Shown here piece after piece: positions 35,174 to 44,444 of a stretch of DNA of 64,000 nucleotides (positions are counted from its first letter, which is position 1; every line of letters starts with the position of its first letter). A program made the position numbers and the translations under genes. The notes under the pieces were generated by a model. The model had not been told where the DNA came from. It did no database searches and saw only the letters and a program-made list of their open reading frames with translations. Origin of the DNA: Bacteroidota bacterium (GTDB lineage: Bacteria; Bacteroidota; Bacteroidia; Cytophagales; Spirosomataceae). The stretch is taken from contig JAIUOF010000001.1 of the NCBI GenBank assembly GCA_020161355.1, positions 620,001-684,000 on the forward strand. Direction: 5' to 3'.

Positions 35174-37366
35174 TTAAGGTATTTTATAACGTAATCCTGA
35201 ATAAATGGTAGCCCCTACCACAGGCCCCCAGGCCAATCCGGCGTCAAAGTTATTAGAAAAAGGCTGGTCAGCCGAAAGAATAGGGTCTTTTTGCCTGAAA
35301 TTTGTAAGATTCTCACCGCCAAGATAGATTTCAGTTTTAGGAAAATTACGGCTTATCTGGGCATTAAGATTAAAAAATGAAGGAGCATATATCACAGGCA
35401 TTGTCCTGTAGTTGACAAGATCAACGGTTTTTCCGGCATTGGGGATCCTTCTTTTACCATTCCATTGTACCGTGAAATCATACTTCCATTTATCATAAGG
35501 CAATGCATAGGCCATATTGAGCAGAACCCGATGCCTCGGTAAAAACATTTTATCAAAAAGGATTTTTTCCCTGTTTGGTTTTCCTAAGGTCTGTTTACTT
35601 TCCACATATTTATAGGCAAGTTTAACCTCCCAGTTTTTTTTCGGGCCATAATTCAGTTCAAAAAGAGCACTTTGAGTATATGATTTGCCTTCAAGGTTAT
35701 AAAAATACAAATACTGATCATGCTCTGCATCAGCTACCATCTGATTTTTAAATTTTGAAAAATAATATTCTCCTGACAAGGAAAGCTTCCCGATTTCTTT
35801 AATATAAGAGGTTCCCAAATTAAGAGATTCTTCAGGCTTGAGCTCTTCCAAAAAGACGACAGACCTGCTGCTAACCAGATTTCCAAAATATTCAGCCAAT
35901 GGATTGGCCACTCTGAAGCCAGTACCCGCACTTAGCCTCCAGGTATCATTTTGACCAATATCCTGCTTAATATGTACTCTGGGGGTAAACCTGGTGCCAA
36001 AAATATTATGTTTATCCAACCTCGCACCCACCAGCAAAACTGTACGATCCAGGTGATTGTAGGTGTATTCATAAAAAATGCCAGGTACCGATTCATTTCT
36101 GATTCTGGTCAAACCGCCTAATTTTTCATCATAATTGTCATTTAAATAGCTGATTCCGGTTTTGTAGGTATGTCGGGTATCCACAATTTTATCCTGATAG
36201 ATGAGATTAAGATAAAAACTCGTTTGATCTGCCGAATAAGGTTTTTGGCCAAAATAAGATTCCGAAAAATGGCCTGAATAATTGAGAATCAAACCCAGCC
36301 CCCGGTACGGTTTTTCCTGGAAGAGTTTCGCAGTTTTAGAGAAAAGTTCGTACCTGCGGGTTTGGTTGAAGAACCCATAAATCGAAGGACTTTTTTGTGC
36401 CGAGACAAATCCCATTTGTCCACCGGAACGATCCTCTGCCAGATATTTAGCTCCAAACTGAGCCATATATTTATCTGATTGATATTTCCAGCGATTGATG
36501 AGATTGATTTGGTTGTATTTAGGTAAATCTCTGAATCCGTCATTATTTCGGTCGAACTCGGTAGGTAGCATTGAGGCATGACTTAAAATACCGGTGGACC
36601 ACTTTTTATTGAGTTTTTTGGAAGTATTCAGGTTTATTTCAGCTCTTCCCCAATGATTGAGATAGGCATTTAACAATAACCTTTCAGAATTTTCCGGCTT
36701 TTTAAGTTCCACATTAATTACACCTGCCATGTTTTCATAACCATTCACTACTGAGCCCACTCCTTTTCCAATGTCAATGGACTGTATCCAGGTACCGGGA
36801 ATGTAATTGAGACCAAAAGTAGCCGCCAAACCCCTGAGATTGGGAATGTTTTCCACATTGGTTTGAATATAAGCTCCACTCAGTCCCAGCATTTGAATTT
36901 GTTTGGCACCGGTAACTGCGTCGGCATAACTTACTGTTACAGAGGCATTAGTTTCGAAACTTTCGCTCAGGTTACAGCAAGCTGCCTTAGCGAGCGTTTT
37001 GGTTGTAAGGGTTTCGGTTTGAATTGGTGAAAGACGGTCAATTACAGTGGCGTTTCCATTTACCACCAAAGCATCGAGTGTAGCATTGGATTCTTTTAAA
37101 ACAATATTTAAGAATGAATTATCTTTCACCAAAAGGGTATCAGAATTAAATCCCAATAACGTAAAAACCAATTTGGGATTGCGGGTTACTGGTTTTATCG
37201 AGAAATCACCTTTTTCGTCTGAAAACACTACATTGCCTTTTTCACCAATAATGCTTACGATTACACCGGGCAAAATCTGATTTTGGGAATCTTTAATATT
37301 CCCTTGGATAGACTGTGCAAAGGCACCGGAACTAAATATAATTAATAGAAAAACAATATTTTTCAT
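35174..37366 (-). CDS. TonB-dependent outer-membrane receptor
   Basis: A 730-aa receptor: signal peptide (MKNIVFLLIIFSSGAFAQS), carboxypeptidase-D-like regulatory domain (about 20-100, GNIKDSQNQILPGVIVSIIG), plug domain (about 110-220, VTVSYADAVTGAKQIQMLG, GYENMAGVINVEL) and a 22-strand barrel ending in an aromatic-rich segment. A CC pair (ACCNL) sits early in the plug. Nearby HMA, HYC-CC-PP-type and Cys-rich proteins point to copper or another thiophilic metal as substrate (inference); siderophore receptors look similar. Confidence 0.88.
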   Translation of the reverse strand: MKNIVFLLIIFSSGAFAQSIQGNIKDSQNQILPGVIVSIIGEKGNVVFSDEKGDFSIKPVTRNPKLVFTLLGFNSDTLLVKDNSFLNIVLKESNATLDALVVNGNATVIDRLSPIQTETLTTKTLAKAACCNLSESFETNASVTVSYADAVTGAKQIQMLGLSGAYIQTNVENIPNLRGLAATFGLNYIPGTWIQSIDIGKGVGSVVNGYENMAGVINVELKKPENSERLLLNAYLNHWGRAEINLNTSKKLNKKWSTGILSHASMLPTEFDRNNDGFRDLPKYNQINLINRWKYQSDKYMAQFGAKYLAEDRSGGQMGFVSAQKSPSIYGFFNQTRRYELFSKTAKLFQEKPYRGLGLILNYSGHFSESYFGQKPYSADQTSFYLNLIYQDKIVDTRHTYKTGISYLNDNYDEKLGGLTRIRNESVPGIFYEYTYNHLDRTVLLVGARLDKHNIFGTRFTPRVHIKQDIGQNDTWRLSAGTGFRVANPLAEYFGNLVSSRSVVFLEELKPEESLNLGTSYIKEIGKLSLSGEYYFSKFKNQMVADAEHDQYLYFYNLEGKSYTQSALFELNYGPKKNWEVKLAYKYVESKQTLGKPNREKILFDKMFLPRHRVLLNMAYALPYDKWKYDFTVQWNGKRRIPNAGKTVDLVNYRTMPVIYAPSFFNLNAQISRNFPKTEIYLGGENLTNFRQKDPILSADQPFSNNFDAGLAWGPVVGATIYSGLRYKIP

Positions 37367-37422
37367 TTTTTAAAATTCAATAAAACATAAAACACTTATT
37401 TAAAAGCACTTATATGTATTTC

Positions 37423-37833
37423 TCAAATTAAAAATGAATTATTCAGAATAAACAACTTTAAGGCAGGAGGAGAAGAATCAGAATAAAAATGATAGCCGGT
37501 GCATTCGGTTAAATGGGATTCTGAGGTTTTAAATTCAAAAACTGTGCAATGGGTTTGAGAAAATAATACATCAAAATGAAGATTAACATCAAATTTACCA
37601 CCCGTGTCAACCTTGTTTACCAGATGCTCAATTTTACAGCAGGAAGATCTTTTAATTTTTGTGTAGTTGTCAGGCTCAGGCTTATAATTTCCGAAACAGG
37701 TGTGGAGATTTTGGGAAACAGTTTCTTTTTTAGTAATCAGACAAGTATGCTTATAGTAAGCATATCCATGACTACTCAAAAGAGTAATCAGGGTCATGAA
37801 AACGGTTAGAAATTTAAGAAATCTTTTTTTCAA
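37423..37833 (-). CDS. HYC-CC-PP-type small exported protein
   Basis: A 136-aa protein reading from a TTG codon at 37833. It gives a signal-like segment (FLKFLTVFMTLITLLSSHGYA) followed by YYKHTC, SSCCKIEH and SPPALKLF. This H-x-C ... CC ... PP layout matches the Bacteroidota 'HYC_CC_PP' family usually found beside TonB receptors and metal-handling genes. An ATG start at 37914 would add 27 residues and overlap bcp. Role unknown; metal binding is inferred. Confidence 0.7.
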   Translation of the reverse strand: MKKRFLKFLTVFMTLITLLSSHGYAYYKHTCLITKKETVSQNLHTCFGNYKPEPDNYTKIKRSSCCKIEHLVNKVDTGGKFDVNLHFDVLFSQTHCTVFEFKTSESHLTECTGYHFYSDSSPPALKLFILNNSFLI

Positions 37834-37906
37834 TCCTATGCCGGAATTATTTATCAATGTAAAATTATAACGAATATTAATCCATTTTAGTTTTTTTTCT
37901 AAAAAA

Positions 37907-38356
37907 TCAACCAATTATTTGGGCAGAATGCACTTTTGATTCCACTTTATCGATGATTTCAGTAATAATTCTCTTTTCATCAATTACAAAAGTGGTTCTT
38001 AAAACACCCATGTACTTTTTGCCAAACATCATTTTTTCTCCCCAAACACCGTATTTTTCTACAATATTATGCTCAGGGTCGGCGATTAAGTCGAATGGAA
38101 GCTCAAATTTCGCTTTGAATTTGGCATGTGATTTCACATTATCCACACTCACTCCTAAAACCACATATCCATTTTGTAAAAGCTGCTTATAATTGTCTCT
38201 CAGATTACACGCCTGGGTTGTGCAGGTGGGTGTATTGTCTTTAGGGTAAAAATATAAAACTACTTTTTTCCCCCTGTAATCGCTGAGCTTTACTGTTTTA
38301 CCATCCTGATTAAAAGCTTCAAAATCGGGGGCTGGCGTATTAATTTCCGGTCTCAT
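37907..38356 (-). CDS. bcp: Thioredoxin-dependent thiol peroxidase (Bcp/PrxQ)
   Basis: A 149-aa atypical 2-Cys peroxiredoxin. FYPKDNTPTCTTQACNLRD holds the peroxidatic Cys and the resolving Cys five residues later, as in Bcp. The start at 38356 (MRPEINTPAPDF) is chosen; an upstream ATG at 38392 would overlap the M23 gene by a further 36 bases. The remaining overlap with the M23 gene is 17 bases. Removes H2O2 and organic peroxides in the cytoplasm. Confidence 0.9.
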   Translation of the reverse strand: MRPEINTPAPDFEAFNQDGKTVKLSDYRGKKVVLYFYPKDNTPTCTTQACNLRDNYKQLLQNGYVVLGVSVDNVKSHAKFKAKFELPFDLIADPEHNIVEKYGVWGEKMMFGKKYMGVLRTTFVIDEKRIITEIIDKVESKVHSAQIIG

Positions 38357-40238
38357 TGTTTTTGTTGATAATTTCGGTTTCATGCCTGGCAATATTGCCG
38401 GCGTTGTCTGTTATAGATAGAACAACTTTACCTGAAAAAGGTTTTGATGGGTCTGCTTTTTCTGACCAGATTAAACCCGATTTAAATTCATAATTCATCA
38501 GCACCCACTCGTCGTTTACGGTACAATGGATAGTTTTTATACCCGAAAGTTCGTCAGAAATCCTGTATTTCAAAGCGTTGGAATCAAGGGTTCGGGGCGT
38601 TATGAGCGGTGGCACGCCATCGTACATCAATTGATAGGTACCAAATTCTTTAATGTTAAATTTGATTTCGTTTTTAGCCCATTCTCCGCCGATAAACTTC
38701 GGTTTCCGGTCCTGAAGATAAATGCCGAATTTATCGATATAGTTGGGTGCATTAAAAGATTTCCAGGTTACCGTGGCCTGACTTTTCAGCGGGATAATAT
38801 CTTCGTGCAGCATTAATTTATTCTCCTTCTCCTGCATATTTACAGGAGCATCAAAAAATACAGATTCCTGAAAATCAATATCGAATTTTTCTGATTTAAA
38901 ATTTGGCTCTGATTTCCTTATGAAATAATTAACCGGAACATCCATTTTCTTGTTTCCTACCCATAGTACATCAATAAAATTTTCGCTCAAATCAAAGACT
39001 TTGGTCCAGTGGTTTTGGATTGATTTTTCAAAATAGGTGGTATCAAATTTCCCATTGGCTTTTACTATAATCTTCTCAGGAATACTGTCGTTGCTTTGAT
39101 AGTTTACGAAAAGAAAATTATCAGAAATTCCAATTGTGGGTTGCGACTTTTTGACAAGCGGATTGACACTTTTATCCAGGCTTTCATTCAGAATTTTAAA
39201 CTCCAAACGGGCAGCATTCAGGAAAGCATCAAAAACCTCCAGTTTTACAGCGTTGGTATCGTTTTTTATCCAGAATTTCCCTTTTTCATTTCCTGTATTA
39301 TAAAAATCGAAATCATTTCCGTCAACCACATAACATCTGTGGACCTTCTGGCCTTTGTTGATCAGCTTTTCATAGTTCACATGCGTGTTCATAGAGAGCC
39401 TGTTGTGGAAGGCCATTTTGTCCAGTTTAAAGTCGAAAGTTTTTTCTCCGTTTACCTGCAAAACGATGCGGTTTACCCCTTGCCTAAAGGGTGAATTGCC
39501 GCTGCGGTCATAGGTCAGCACTTCCATGCCGATAAGTCCTTTGGCATATATTTTTTGAGCCAACACATACTCGCCTTTTTTATTTTTGGTGACCGGAAAA
39601 TTAAACAATCCAAACTTCCCGTTGATGCGGGCGTCTTTCGACATGGTTTTCAAAGATATCATTTCGATAACCGGAGCTGCGACATCTTTAAGGTCAGAAA
39701 AACCAAACTGTGAAGGATCCAAAACGTTTTCTTTTTCGTCTCTGATTTCAAAATGAAGATGCGGTCCCGCCGAGCCACCCGTATTGCCGGAGAGTGCCAT
39801 CAGGTCACCTTGTTTAACCTTAAACTGTTCCGGATTTAAGGAAAGGTCGATCTCCCAGTTTTTTTGAACATATTGCTGTGCAACCAGATATTTTTGAAGG
39901 GTATCGTTCAGAACTTTCAAATGAGCATAAACCGTAGTGTAACCATTGGGGTGCGTAATGTAGATGGCATTGCCATAGCCTCCATTCTGGATTTTTATTC
40001 TCGAAACATATCCTTCTGCAGCGGCATAGACATTTTTACCTTCCACCCCACCCGTGCGGATATCCAAACCGGCATGAAAATGATTGATACGGATATCGCC
40101 AAAACAACCCGAAAGCGAAGTTGCCTGTCCGGGTGCTATGGGCATAATGAAATATCCTTTGGGAAATGGACTTTGAGCAATGGCGGTTTTTAAACCAATA
40201 ATCAGGAAAGCAGCTTTAAAATATTTTTTTAGAATCAT
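38340..40238 (-). CDS. M23-family peptidase (peptidoglycan endopeptidase-like), exported
   Basis: A 632-aa exported protein with signal peptide MILKKYFKAAFLIIGLKTAIA and an M23/LytM domain: HFHAGLDIR (H and D zinc ligands), YITHPNGYTTVYAHL and GSAGPHLHFEIRD (HxH). About 430 residues of beta-rich sequence follow and occupy the C-terminal part. Zinc residues are intact, so it is probably an active envelope peptidase. One base separates it from the FAH-family gene. Confidence 0.88.
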   Translation of the reverse strand: MILKKYFKAAFLIIGLKTAIAQSPFPKGYFIMPIAPGQATSLSGCFGDIRINHFHAGLDIRTGGVEGKNVYAAAEGYVSRIKIQNGGYGNAIYITHPNGYTTVYAHLKVLNDTLQKYLVAQQYVQKNWEIDLSLNPEQFKVKQGDLMALSGNTGGSAGPHLHFEIRDEKENVLDPSQFGFSDLKDVAAPVIEMISLKTMSKDARINGKFGLFNFPVTKNKKGEYVLAQKIYAKGLIGMEVLTYDRSGNSPFRQGVNRIVLQVNGEKTFDFKLDKMAFHNRLSMNTHVNYEKLINKGQKVHRCYVVDGNDFDFYNTGNEKGKFWIKNDTNAVKLEVFDAFLNAARLEFKILNESLDKSVNPLVKKSQPTIGISDNFLFVNYQSNDSIPEKIIVKANGKFDTTYFEKSIQNHWTKVFDLSENFIDVLWVGNKKMDVPVNYFIRKSEPNFKSEKFDIDFQESVFFDAPVNMQEKENKLMLHEDIIPLKSQATVTWKSFNAPNYIDKFGIYLQDRKPKFIGGEWAKNEIKFNIKEFGTYQLMYDGVPPLITPRTLDSNALKYRISDELSGIKTIHCTVNDEWVLMNYEFKSGLIWSEKADPSKPFSGKVVLSITDNAGNIARHETEIINKNNETGN

Positions 40239-40847
40239 TTATTTCACTTCAAAATCAAACATCATTTTTTCTTCAATTTTTCCGGTCAGCTTATCACCTA
40301 TTTTTACCGGACCTACTCCCGCAGGCGTACCGGTGTAAATGATATCTCCGGTTTTTAAGGTAAAGTATCTGGAAATAAACGCAATCAGATAATCAAACGA
40401 ATACAGCATGAGCGAAGTATTTCCTGTCTGACGTCTTTCACCGTTTACATCGAGCGAAAAATTGAGATTTTGCATATCATAACCTTCCTTCGGAATAAAC
40501 TCTGAAATGGGTGCTGAGCCATTGAAGCCTTTGGCCAGGTCCCAGGGCAGACCTTTATTTTTGAGTTGGGTCTGAATATCGCGGGCTGTGAAATCAATAC
40601 CCAGGCCGATTTCCTCATAATATTTATGAGCAAATTTCTCTTCAATATTTTTTCCCATTTTCGATATTTTCAACAATATCTCCACCTCATGATGAATATC
40701 TTGCGTAAAATCAGGGTAGTAAAAAGGCTCATTGTTACGTAAAATTGCCGTTTCAGGTTTCGAAAATATTACCGGCTGATCGGGTTTTTCATTATTGAGT
40801 TCGGCAATATGGGCCACATAATTGCGTCCAACAGCAAGAATTTTCAT
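40239..40847 (-). CDS. Fumarylacetoacetate hydrolase-family protein
   Basis: A 202-aa FAH-domain enzyme, close in size to the FAHD1/YcgM acylpyruvase group. Metal-binding Glu residues are in HHEVEILLKI, with IGLGIDFTARDIQ, GLPWDLAKGFNGSAP and GDIIYTGTPAGVGPV typical. Probable activity on acylpyruvates or oxaloacetate. Immediately upstream of the M23 gene, so likely the operon promoter lies above it. Confidence 0.88.
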   Translation of the reverse strand: MKILAVGRNYVAHIAELNNEKPDQPVIFSKPETAILRNNEPFYYPDFTQDIHHEVEILLKISKMGKNIEEKFAHKYYEEIGLGIDFTARDIQTQLKNKGLPWDLAKGFNGSAPISEFIPKEGYDMQNLNFSLDVNGERRQTGNTSLMLYSFDYLIAFISRYFTLKTGDIIYTGTPAGVGPVKIGDKLTGKIEEKMMFDFEVK

Positions 40848-40982
40848 ATTTTAAGATTACTTTTTCACAAAAATAAGTCTTAGAGAATAAATGATTCAAT
40901 TAATTTAGCGTTTTAATCAAAAAAAACGAAATTCATTTTTTTAAAAAATAGCAATTCAGTAATTACCATAATTAACAACAAA

Positions 40983-41687
40983 ATGAACAAAAAATATAAG
41001 GTTTTACTCGCTTCATCTTTGATAGCTGTATTTATTTGGGCATGCCAAAGAGTGCCACTTACCAACAGAAAACAGTTTGTAGGGCTGGTTTCGGGCGAAC
41101 AAATGATGAGTTTGAGCTTTCAACAATACAAAGGATTTCTGGATACCGTAAAACAAGTGCCGGCATCAAAAGCCGATGCCCAGATGGTGGCACGTGTAGG
41201 TGAAAGAATAAAAAAAGCAGCAGAGAATTATCTGATTCAACAAAACCTGGGTTCCTTATTAGACGGATATCAGTGGGAATTCAGAACTGTAGAGAGTAAA
41301 GAGTTAAATGCCTGGTGTATGCCAGGGGGTAAAGTGGTATTTTATACGGGAATATTGCCAATTTGTCAGTCTGAAGCCGGCGTTGCCGTGGTAATGGGTC
41401 ATGAAGTGGCACACGCCATAGCAGAACATGGACGCGAGCGTATGAGTCGGGCGATGATGGCTCAGGGAATCACTCAAATAGGAGCTGTAGCTGCCGGGGT
41501 GGCTACCGGCGATCAGCGTGTAATGGAAGCCGCAGGGCAAGTATTGGGTATTGGAACCACACTGGGTGGTGTGTTGCCCAACAGCCGTAAGCAGGAAGCT
41601 GAAGCCGATAAAATTGGGTTGATTTTTATGTCAATGGCGGGCTATAATCCTCAGGAGGCTGTTACTTTTTGGCAAAGAATGGCCTAA
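40983..41687 (+). CDS. M48-family metalloprotease lipoprotein, prematurely stopped
   Basis: A 234-aa product with lipobox (FIWACQ), then VPLTNRKQFVGLVS as in the BepA/Oma1-like M48 group. Zinc site HEVAH (His 140, Glu 141, His 144) and the third-ligand motif QEAEAD (Glu about 205) are intact. It ends at an in-frame TAA (41685-41687) in the middle of the conserved FWQRMA segment. The frame continues without another stop to 41816 and encodes the family C-terminus. It could be a truncated but active protease, a pseudogene, or a sequence error. Confidence 0.85.
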   Translation: MNKKYKVLLASSLIAVFIWACQRVPLTNRKQFVGLVSGEQMMSLSFQQYKGFLDTVKQVPASKADAQMVARVGERIKKAAENYLIQQNLGSLLDGYQWEFRTVESKELNAWCMPGGKVVFYTGILPICQSEAGVAVVMGHEVAHAIAEHGRERMSRAMMAQGITQIGAVAAGVATGDQRVMEAAGQVLGIGTTLGGVLPNSRKQEAEADKIGLIFMSMAGYNPQEAVTFWQRMA

Positions 41688-41816
41688 GCTTCGGAGAATT
41701 CTCAAAAACCTCCGAAATTGCTTTCGACCCACCCTAACGATGAGTCCAGAATTGCGAATCTTACCGCTCAGATGGATAAGGCAATGAAGTATTATTATGC
41801 CTACGGCAACAAATAA
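41688..41816 (+). pseudogene. C-terminal end of the M48 protease, cut off by the stop codon
   Basis: 42 codons in the same frame directly after the TAA: ASENSQKPPKLLSTHPNDES and RIANLTAQMDKAMKYYYAY, ending in TAA at 41816. LSTHPNDESRI is the expected C-terminal STHP motif of this family, so one gene was split by a single nonsense codon. Confidence 0.8.
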
Positions 41817-41946
41817 TTTTGAAAAGTCTGTTTGTTTGCATTTGAAATTTTAGCATCTGACAAAAAAAATGACGCTTTATCACTTTGAGTAGAATTTTTT
41901 TTGAGTACTGGAAAATCTATTCAAAATTCAGATCATGCAATATCTC

Positions 41947-42061
41947 AACACATAGGACACATAGCATTTCTTTATCAATATTTTTCACATAGATACATAG
42001 TAAACTGAAACTTATGTGACTATGTGGTATTTCCTTATGTGGTCTATGTGTTATTTTTTTT
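41947..42061. repeat. Long imperfect palindrome of ACATAG units; possible terminator
   Basis: The left arm AACACATAGGACACATAG and right arm CTTATGTGGTCTATGTGTT are inverted copies (about 15 of 19 pairing). An inner pair, CACATAGATACATAGT and ACTTATGTGACTATGTGG, extends the structure. A T8 run follows the right arm. It may end the M48 transcript. Lies in the 540-base gap 41817-42358, which otherwise shows no gene. Confidence 0.6.
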
Positions 42062-42358
42062 AGGAAAAATACTTTTTATGGAATATTAACTTTGCATTTT
42101 AACCAGCCAACCCCCAGGTTTTAAAATTTGATATAAAGAAAGTAAAATCCAAAATTGCCTTTCCACGGTTTTTATGGAGAACCAATTTCAATAGACAAAA
42201 AAAAATATAAGGAACAATTAGTAATTAATTGGAATTTAACGACAGCATCCTTAAAATATCCTTTATCCTACCTTATATGGGGTGGGATTTTTTTTGGGGA
42301 AATAAGAAAAACCAAATTGGAACGTTTATTGTAAAAATAAAAAAAAATCATTTTTTGA

Positions 42359-42952
42359 ATGTTAAAAGCAGTCTTCGCACTTTCGATGGTGATGTTGCTG
42401 GGTTCCTGCCGAAAATTTGAGGATTTCCGTGAAAGTGACCCCAGTGCCCAATCAGAAGGTTATTTTATTAAAAAAACCATAAAAAGGGGTGATTTGGATA
42501 AGATCCTGCTCCTACCATCCCGACCCGTGAAAAATATTAGCGATAGCTACCGTACTGATAAGTTCCTGTTTATTGCTGAATATGGCGAAGGCATCCATAT
42601 TTTCAAAAATCCTGAAAGTGCCAGTCCTGAACCCTTGTATTTTCTGACTGTGCCTGCATTGAGAAATTTTACGATAAAAGATGACCACATCATTTGCAAC
42701 AACGGCGATGACCTCATTGCTTTTAAAGTGAAAGGACTGGATTTTCTGGACCAATTTAAACCCGAAAAAGCCGACAGCGTGATGTTTGCTCCCGGAAATA
42801 TTGGATTTGTAAACCGCAGAAAAAATGTTTTCAAATTTCCGGATTACCCCGAAGCCCGGAATGTGTACTTTGAGTGCCCATCGGATTCCACCGGGTATAT
42901 ATTGGAATGGGAAAAAAGAAAAATCACCACCAAACTAAGCTGCTACAGATGA
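42359..42952 (+). CDS. LVIVD-like surface lipoprotein, first of four
   Basis: A 197-aa lipoprotein with lipobox (VMLLGSC) and beta-rich sequence of the LVIVD/propeller sort (FLFIAEYGEGIHIFKNPESA, LRNFTIKDDHIICNNGDDLIAFKVKGL). Its stop overlaps the next ATG by 4 bases, opening a four-gene unit. Family members are cell-surface or periplasmic; function unknown. Confidence 0.7.
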   Translation: MLKAVFALSMVMLLGSCRKFEDFRESDPSAQSEGYFIKKTIKRGDLDKILLLPSRPVKNISDSYRTDKFLFIAEYGEGIHIFKNPESASPEPLYFLTVPALRNFTIKDDHIICNNGDDLIAFKVKGLDFLDQFKPEKADSVMFAPGNIGFVNRRKNVFKFPDYPEARNVYFECPSDSTGYILEWEKRKITTKLSCYR

Positions 42953-43695
42953 AAAATATAAAAATCTCATTTGGAGTTTTGATTTTGACCCTGGTCATAA
43001 CAGCATGTTCTGAGGTTGAAAAGATTGGCTCATTAAGGATTTTGGGAAGCAATACCGAAGTTGAAAATTTCAGCGAAACCGAAGACGGACAGAAGATAAT
43101 TTTGAGTAAAAACACCATCAAATTGCTTGCCGATGAGTTCATTATGAACCTGAATTTACAAACCTTGAAGCTGGACTCAGTAGATATTGAAAAAGTGGCC
43201 GGAAATGCCGACACGCTGGTTTACTTAAGTTCAAAAGGATTGGGGGCGATTTTCCCCGGTAACAATATCAAAACCAAATACTATGCTTCTACCGCCATCA
43301 GTATCTGTGATCAGATTGCTCTCATTGACAGCGTAATATTGGTGGCAGGAGGTGGCAGTGAATGTCTGCCCAACCTGGATGCGGGCATCAAGTTTTTTAC
43401 CATCGATAAAAACAAAGACATCAAGCTCAGGAAATCCGCGGGCTTTGACAAGGTGATTGACATAAAATCGATGCAAAGGTTTTTAATTTCTCTTTCCACA
43501 GATGGTAAACTGACCGTGAACCGATTAAACCCGGACCATACGCTTACTCAAACTTCGGAAAGTAGTATTCCGGACGCCAAACATATCAGGATTATCCCCA
43601 AAATGAATAAGTTTTTGGTGAGAACACCCACTTCAGTATGGCAATTTGAACTTTCGGACCAGGGTATTTTAAAGAAAATCAATCAGATAGGATGA
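42949..43695 (+). CDS. Lipoprotein, LVIVD-like, second of four
   Basis: A 248-aa lipoprotein (MKNIKISFGVLILTLVITAC). The ATG at 42949 is used because it gives the signal peptide and the ATGA overlap with the previous gene; a frame start at 42874 would not. The mature part alternates short beta segments (NADTLVYLSSKGLGAIFPG, ICDQIALIDSVILVAGGG, KNKDIKLRKSAGFDKVIDIK), suggesting a propeller of about four blades. Function unknown. Confidence 0.7.
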   Translation: MKNIKISFGVLILTLVITACSEVEKIGSLRILGSNTEVENFSETEDGQKIILSKNTIKLLADEFIMNLNLQTLKLDSVDIEKVAGNADTLVYLSSKGLGAIFPGNNIKTKYYASTAISICDQIALIDSVILVAGGGSECLPNLDAGIKFFTIDKNKDIKLRKSAGFDKVIDIKSMQRFLISLSTDGKLTVNRLNPDHTLTQTSESSIPDAKHIRIIPKMNKFLVRTPTSVWQFELSDQGILKKINQIG

Positions 43696-44444
43696 AAGAG
43701 AGAATATTGATTTTATTATTGATACTGAGCGGAATGAATGCATTTTCTCAAAAAAATGCAGGGATAGATCTGGACGAACAGGCCACCCTAAAAAATGTGG
43801 AATTTACCCATGTTCCGTTTTTGTTGCTACGATTTAACCCTACCACGCTTTTTGGATTTAACAATACGCTGCAATATGGTGCTGAGCTCGCTCCGCCTTT
43901 TGGGCGTTTTAGTTTTTCGTTTGACTACGGAAAAGGCACAGGAAAAGGCAATTTTAACAAAGACATCAAAAATACCATGCCCCTTAACCAAAATATTGAG
44001 TACCGGGGTGAGATTAAAATGTATTTCTCTGACTGGTATCCGTTTTATGCTTTGGACAAAAAGCCATTTGGGCGGTATTATTCCATCGAATACGTAAAAG
44101 GCATGTACGAAAGGACAATGGACGCATTTGTAGGACTAGGAGGTAACAATTTGCCCTCGTATGCCACCATAACCGGTATTACGTTTCAGGAAACACGGCA
44201 GGCGGTGAATTTGAAATTCGGGAAGCATTTTCAAATCCATAAACACTTATTCTTAGATGGTTATATAGGTGCAGGCCTGGGTAAATACAATGTTTCTGAG
44301 ACGGTTTTTACAGATGAAGACATGGATCCCGAAGCACCCGTTTTGCATTTGGGCTATCTGACCAATAAGGAAATCAGACAACCGAATACCTCGGGTTGGT
44401 ATTTTAGTAAAACAGCAGGAATCAGAATAGTAGTACCCTTATGA
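43692..44444 (+). CDS. Predicted outer-membrane beta-barrel protein, third of four
   Basis: A 250-aa protein with a signal peptide (MKERILILLLILSGMNAFSQ) and alternating beta strands ending in an aromatic/hydrophobic strand (KTAGIRIVVPL). GAELAPPFGRFSFSFDYGKG, KPFGRYYSIEYVKGMYER and HLFLDGYIGAGLGKYNVSE resemble the DUF3575-like small outer-membrane barrels of Bacteroidota. Overlaps both neighbours by 4 bases. May hold the other three at the cell surface (inference). Confidence 0.68.
   Translation: MKERILILLLILSGMNAFSQKNAGIDLDEQATLKNVEFTHVPFLLLRFNPTTLFGFNNTLQYGAELAPPFGRFSFSFDYGKGTGKGNFNKDIKNTMPLNQNIEYRGEIKMYFSDWYPFYALDKKPFGRYYSIEYVKGMYERTMDAFVGLGGNNLPSYATITGITFQETRQAVNLKFGKHFQIHKHLFLDGYIGAGLGKYNVSETVFTDEDMDPEAPVLHLGYLTNKEIRQPNTSGWYFSKTAGIRIVVPL

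Noticed and set aside
42229..42420. 63-residue frame before the lipoprotein operon
   Set aside because: Overlaps the real lipoprotein gene in another frame and lacks codon or motif support.
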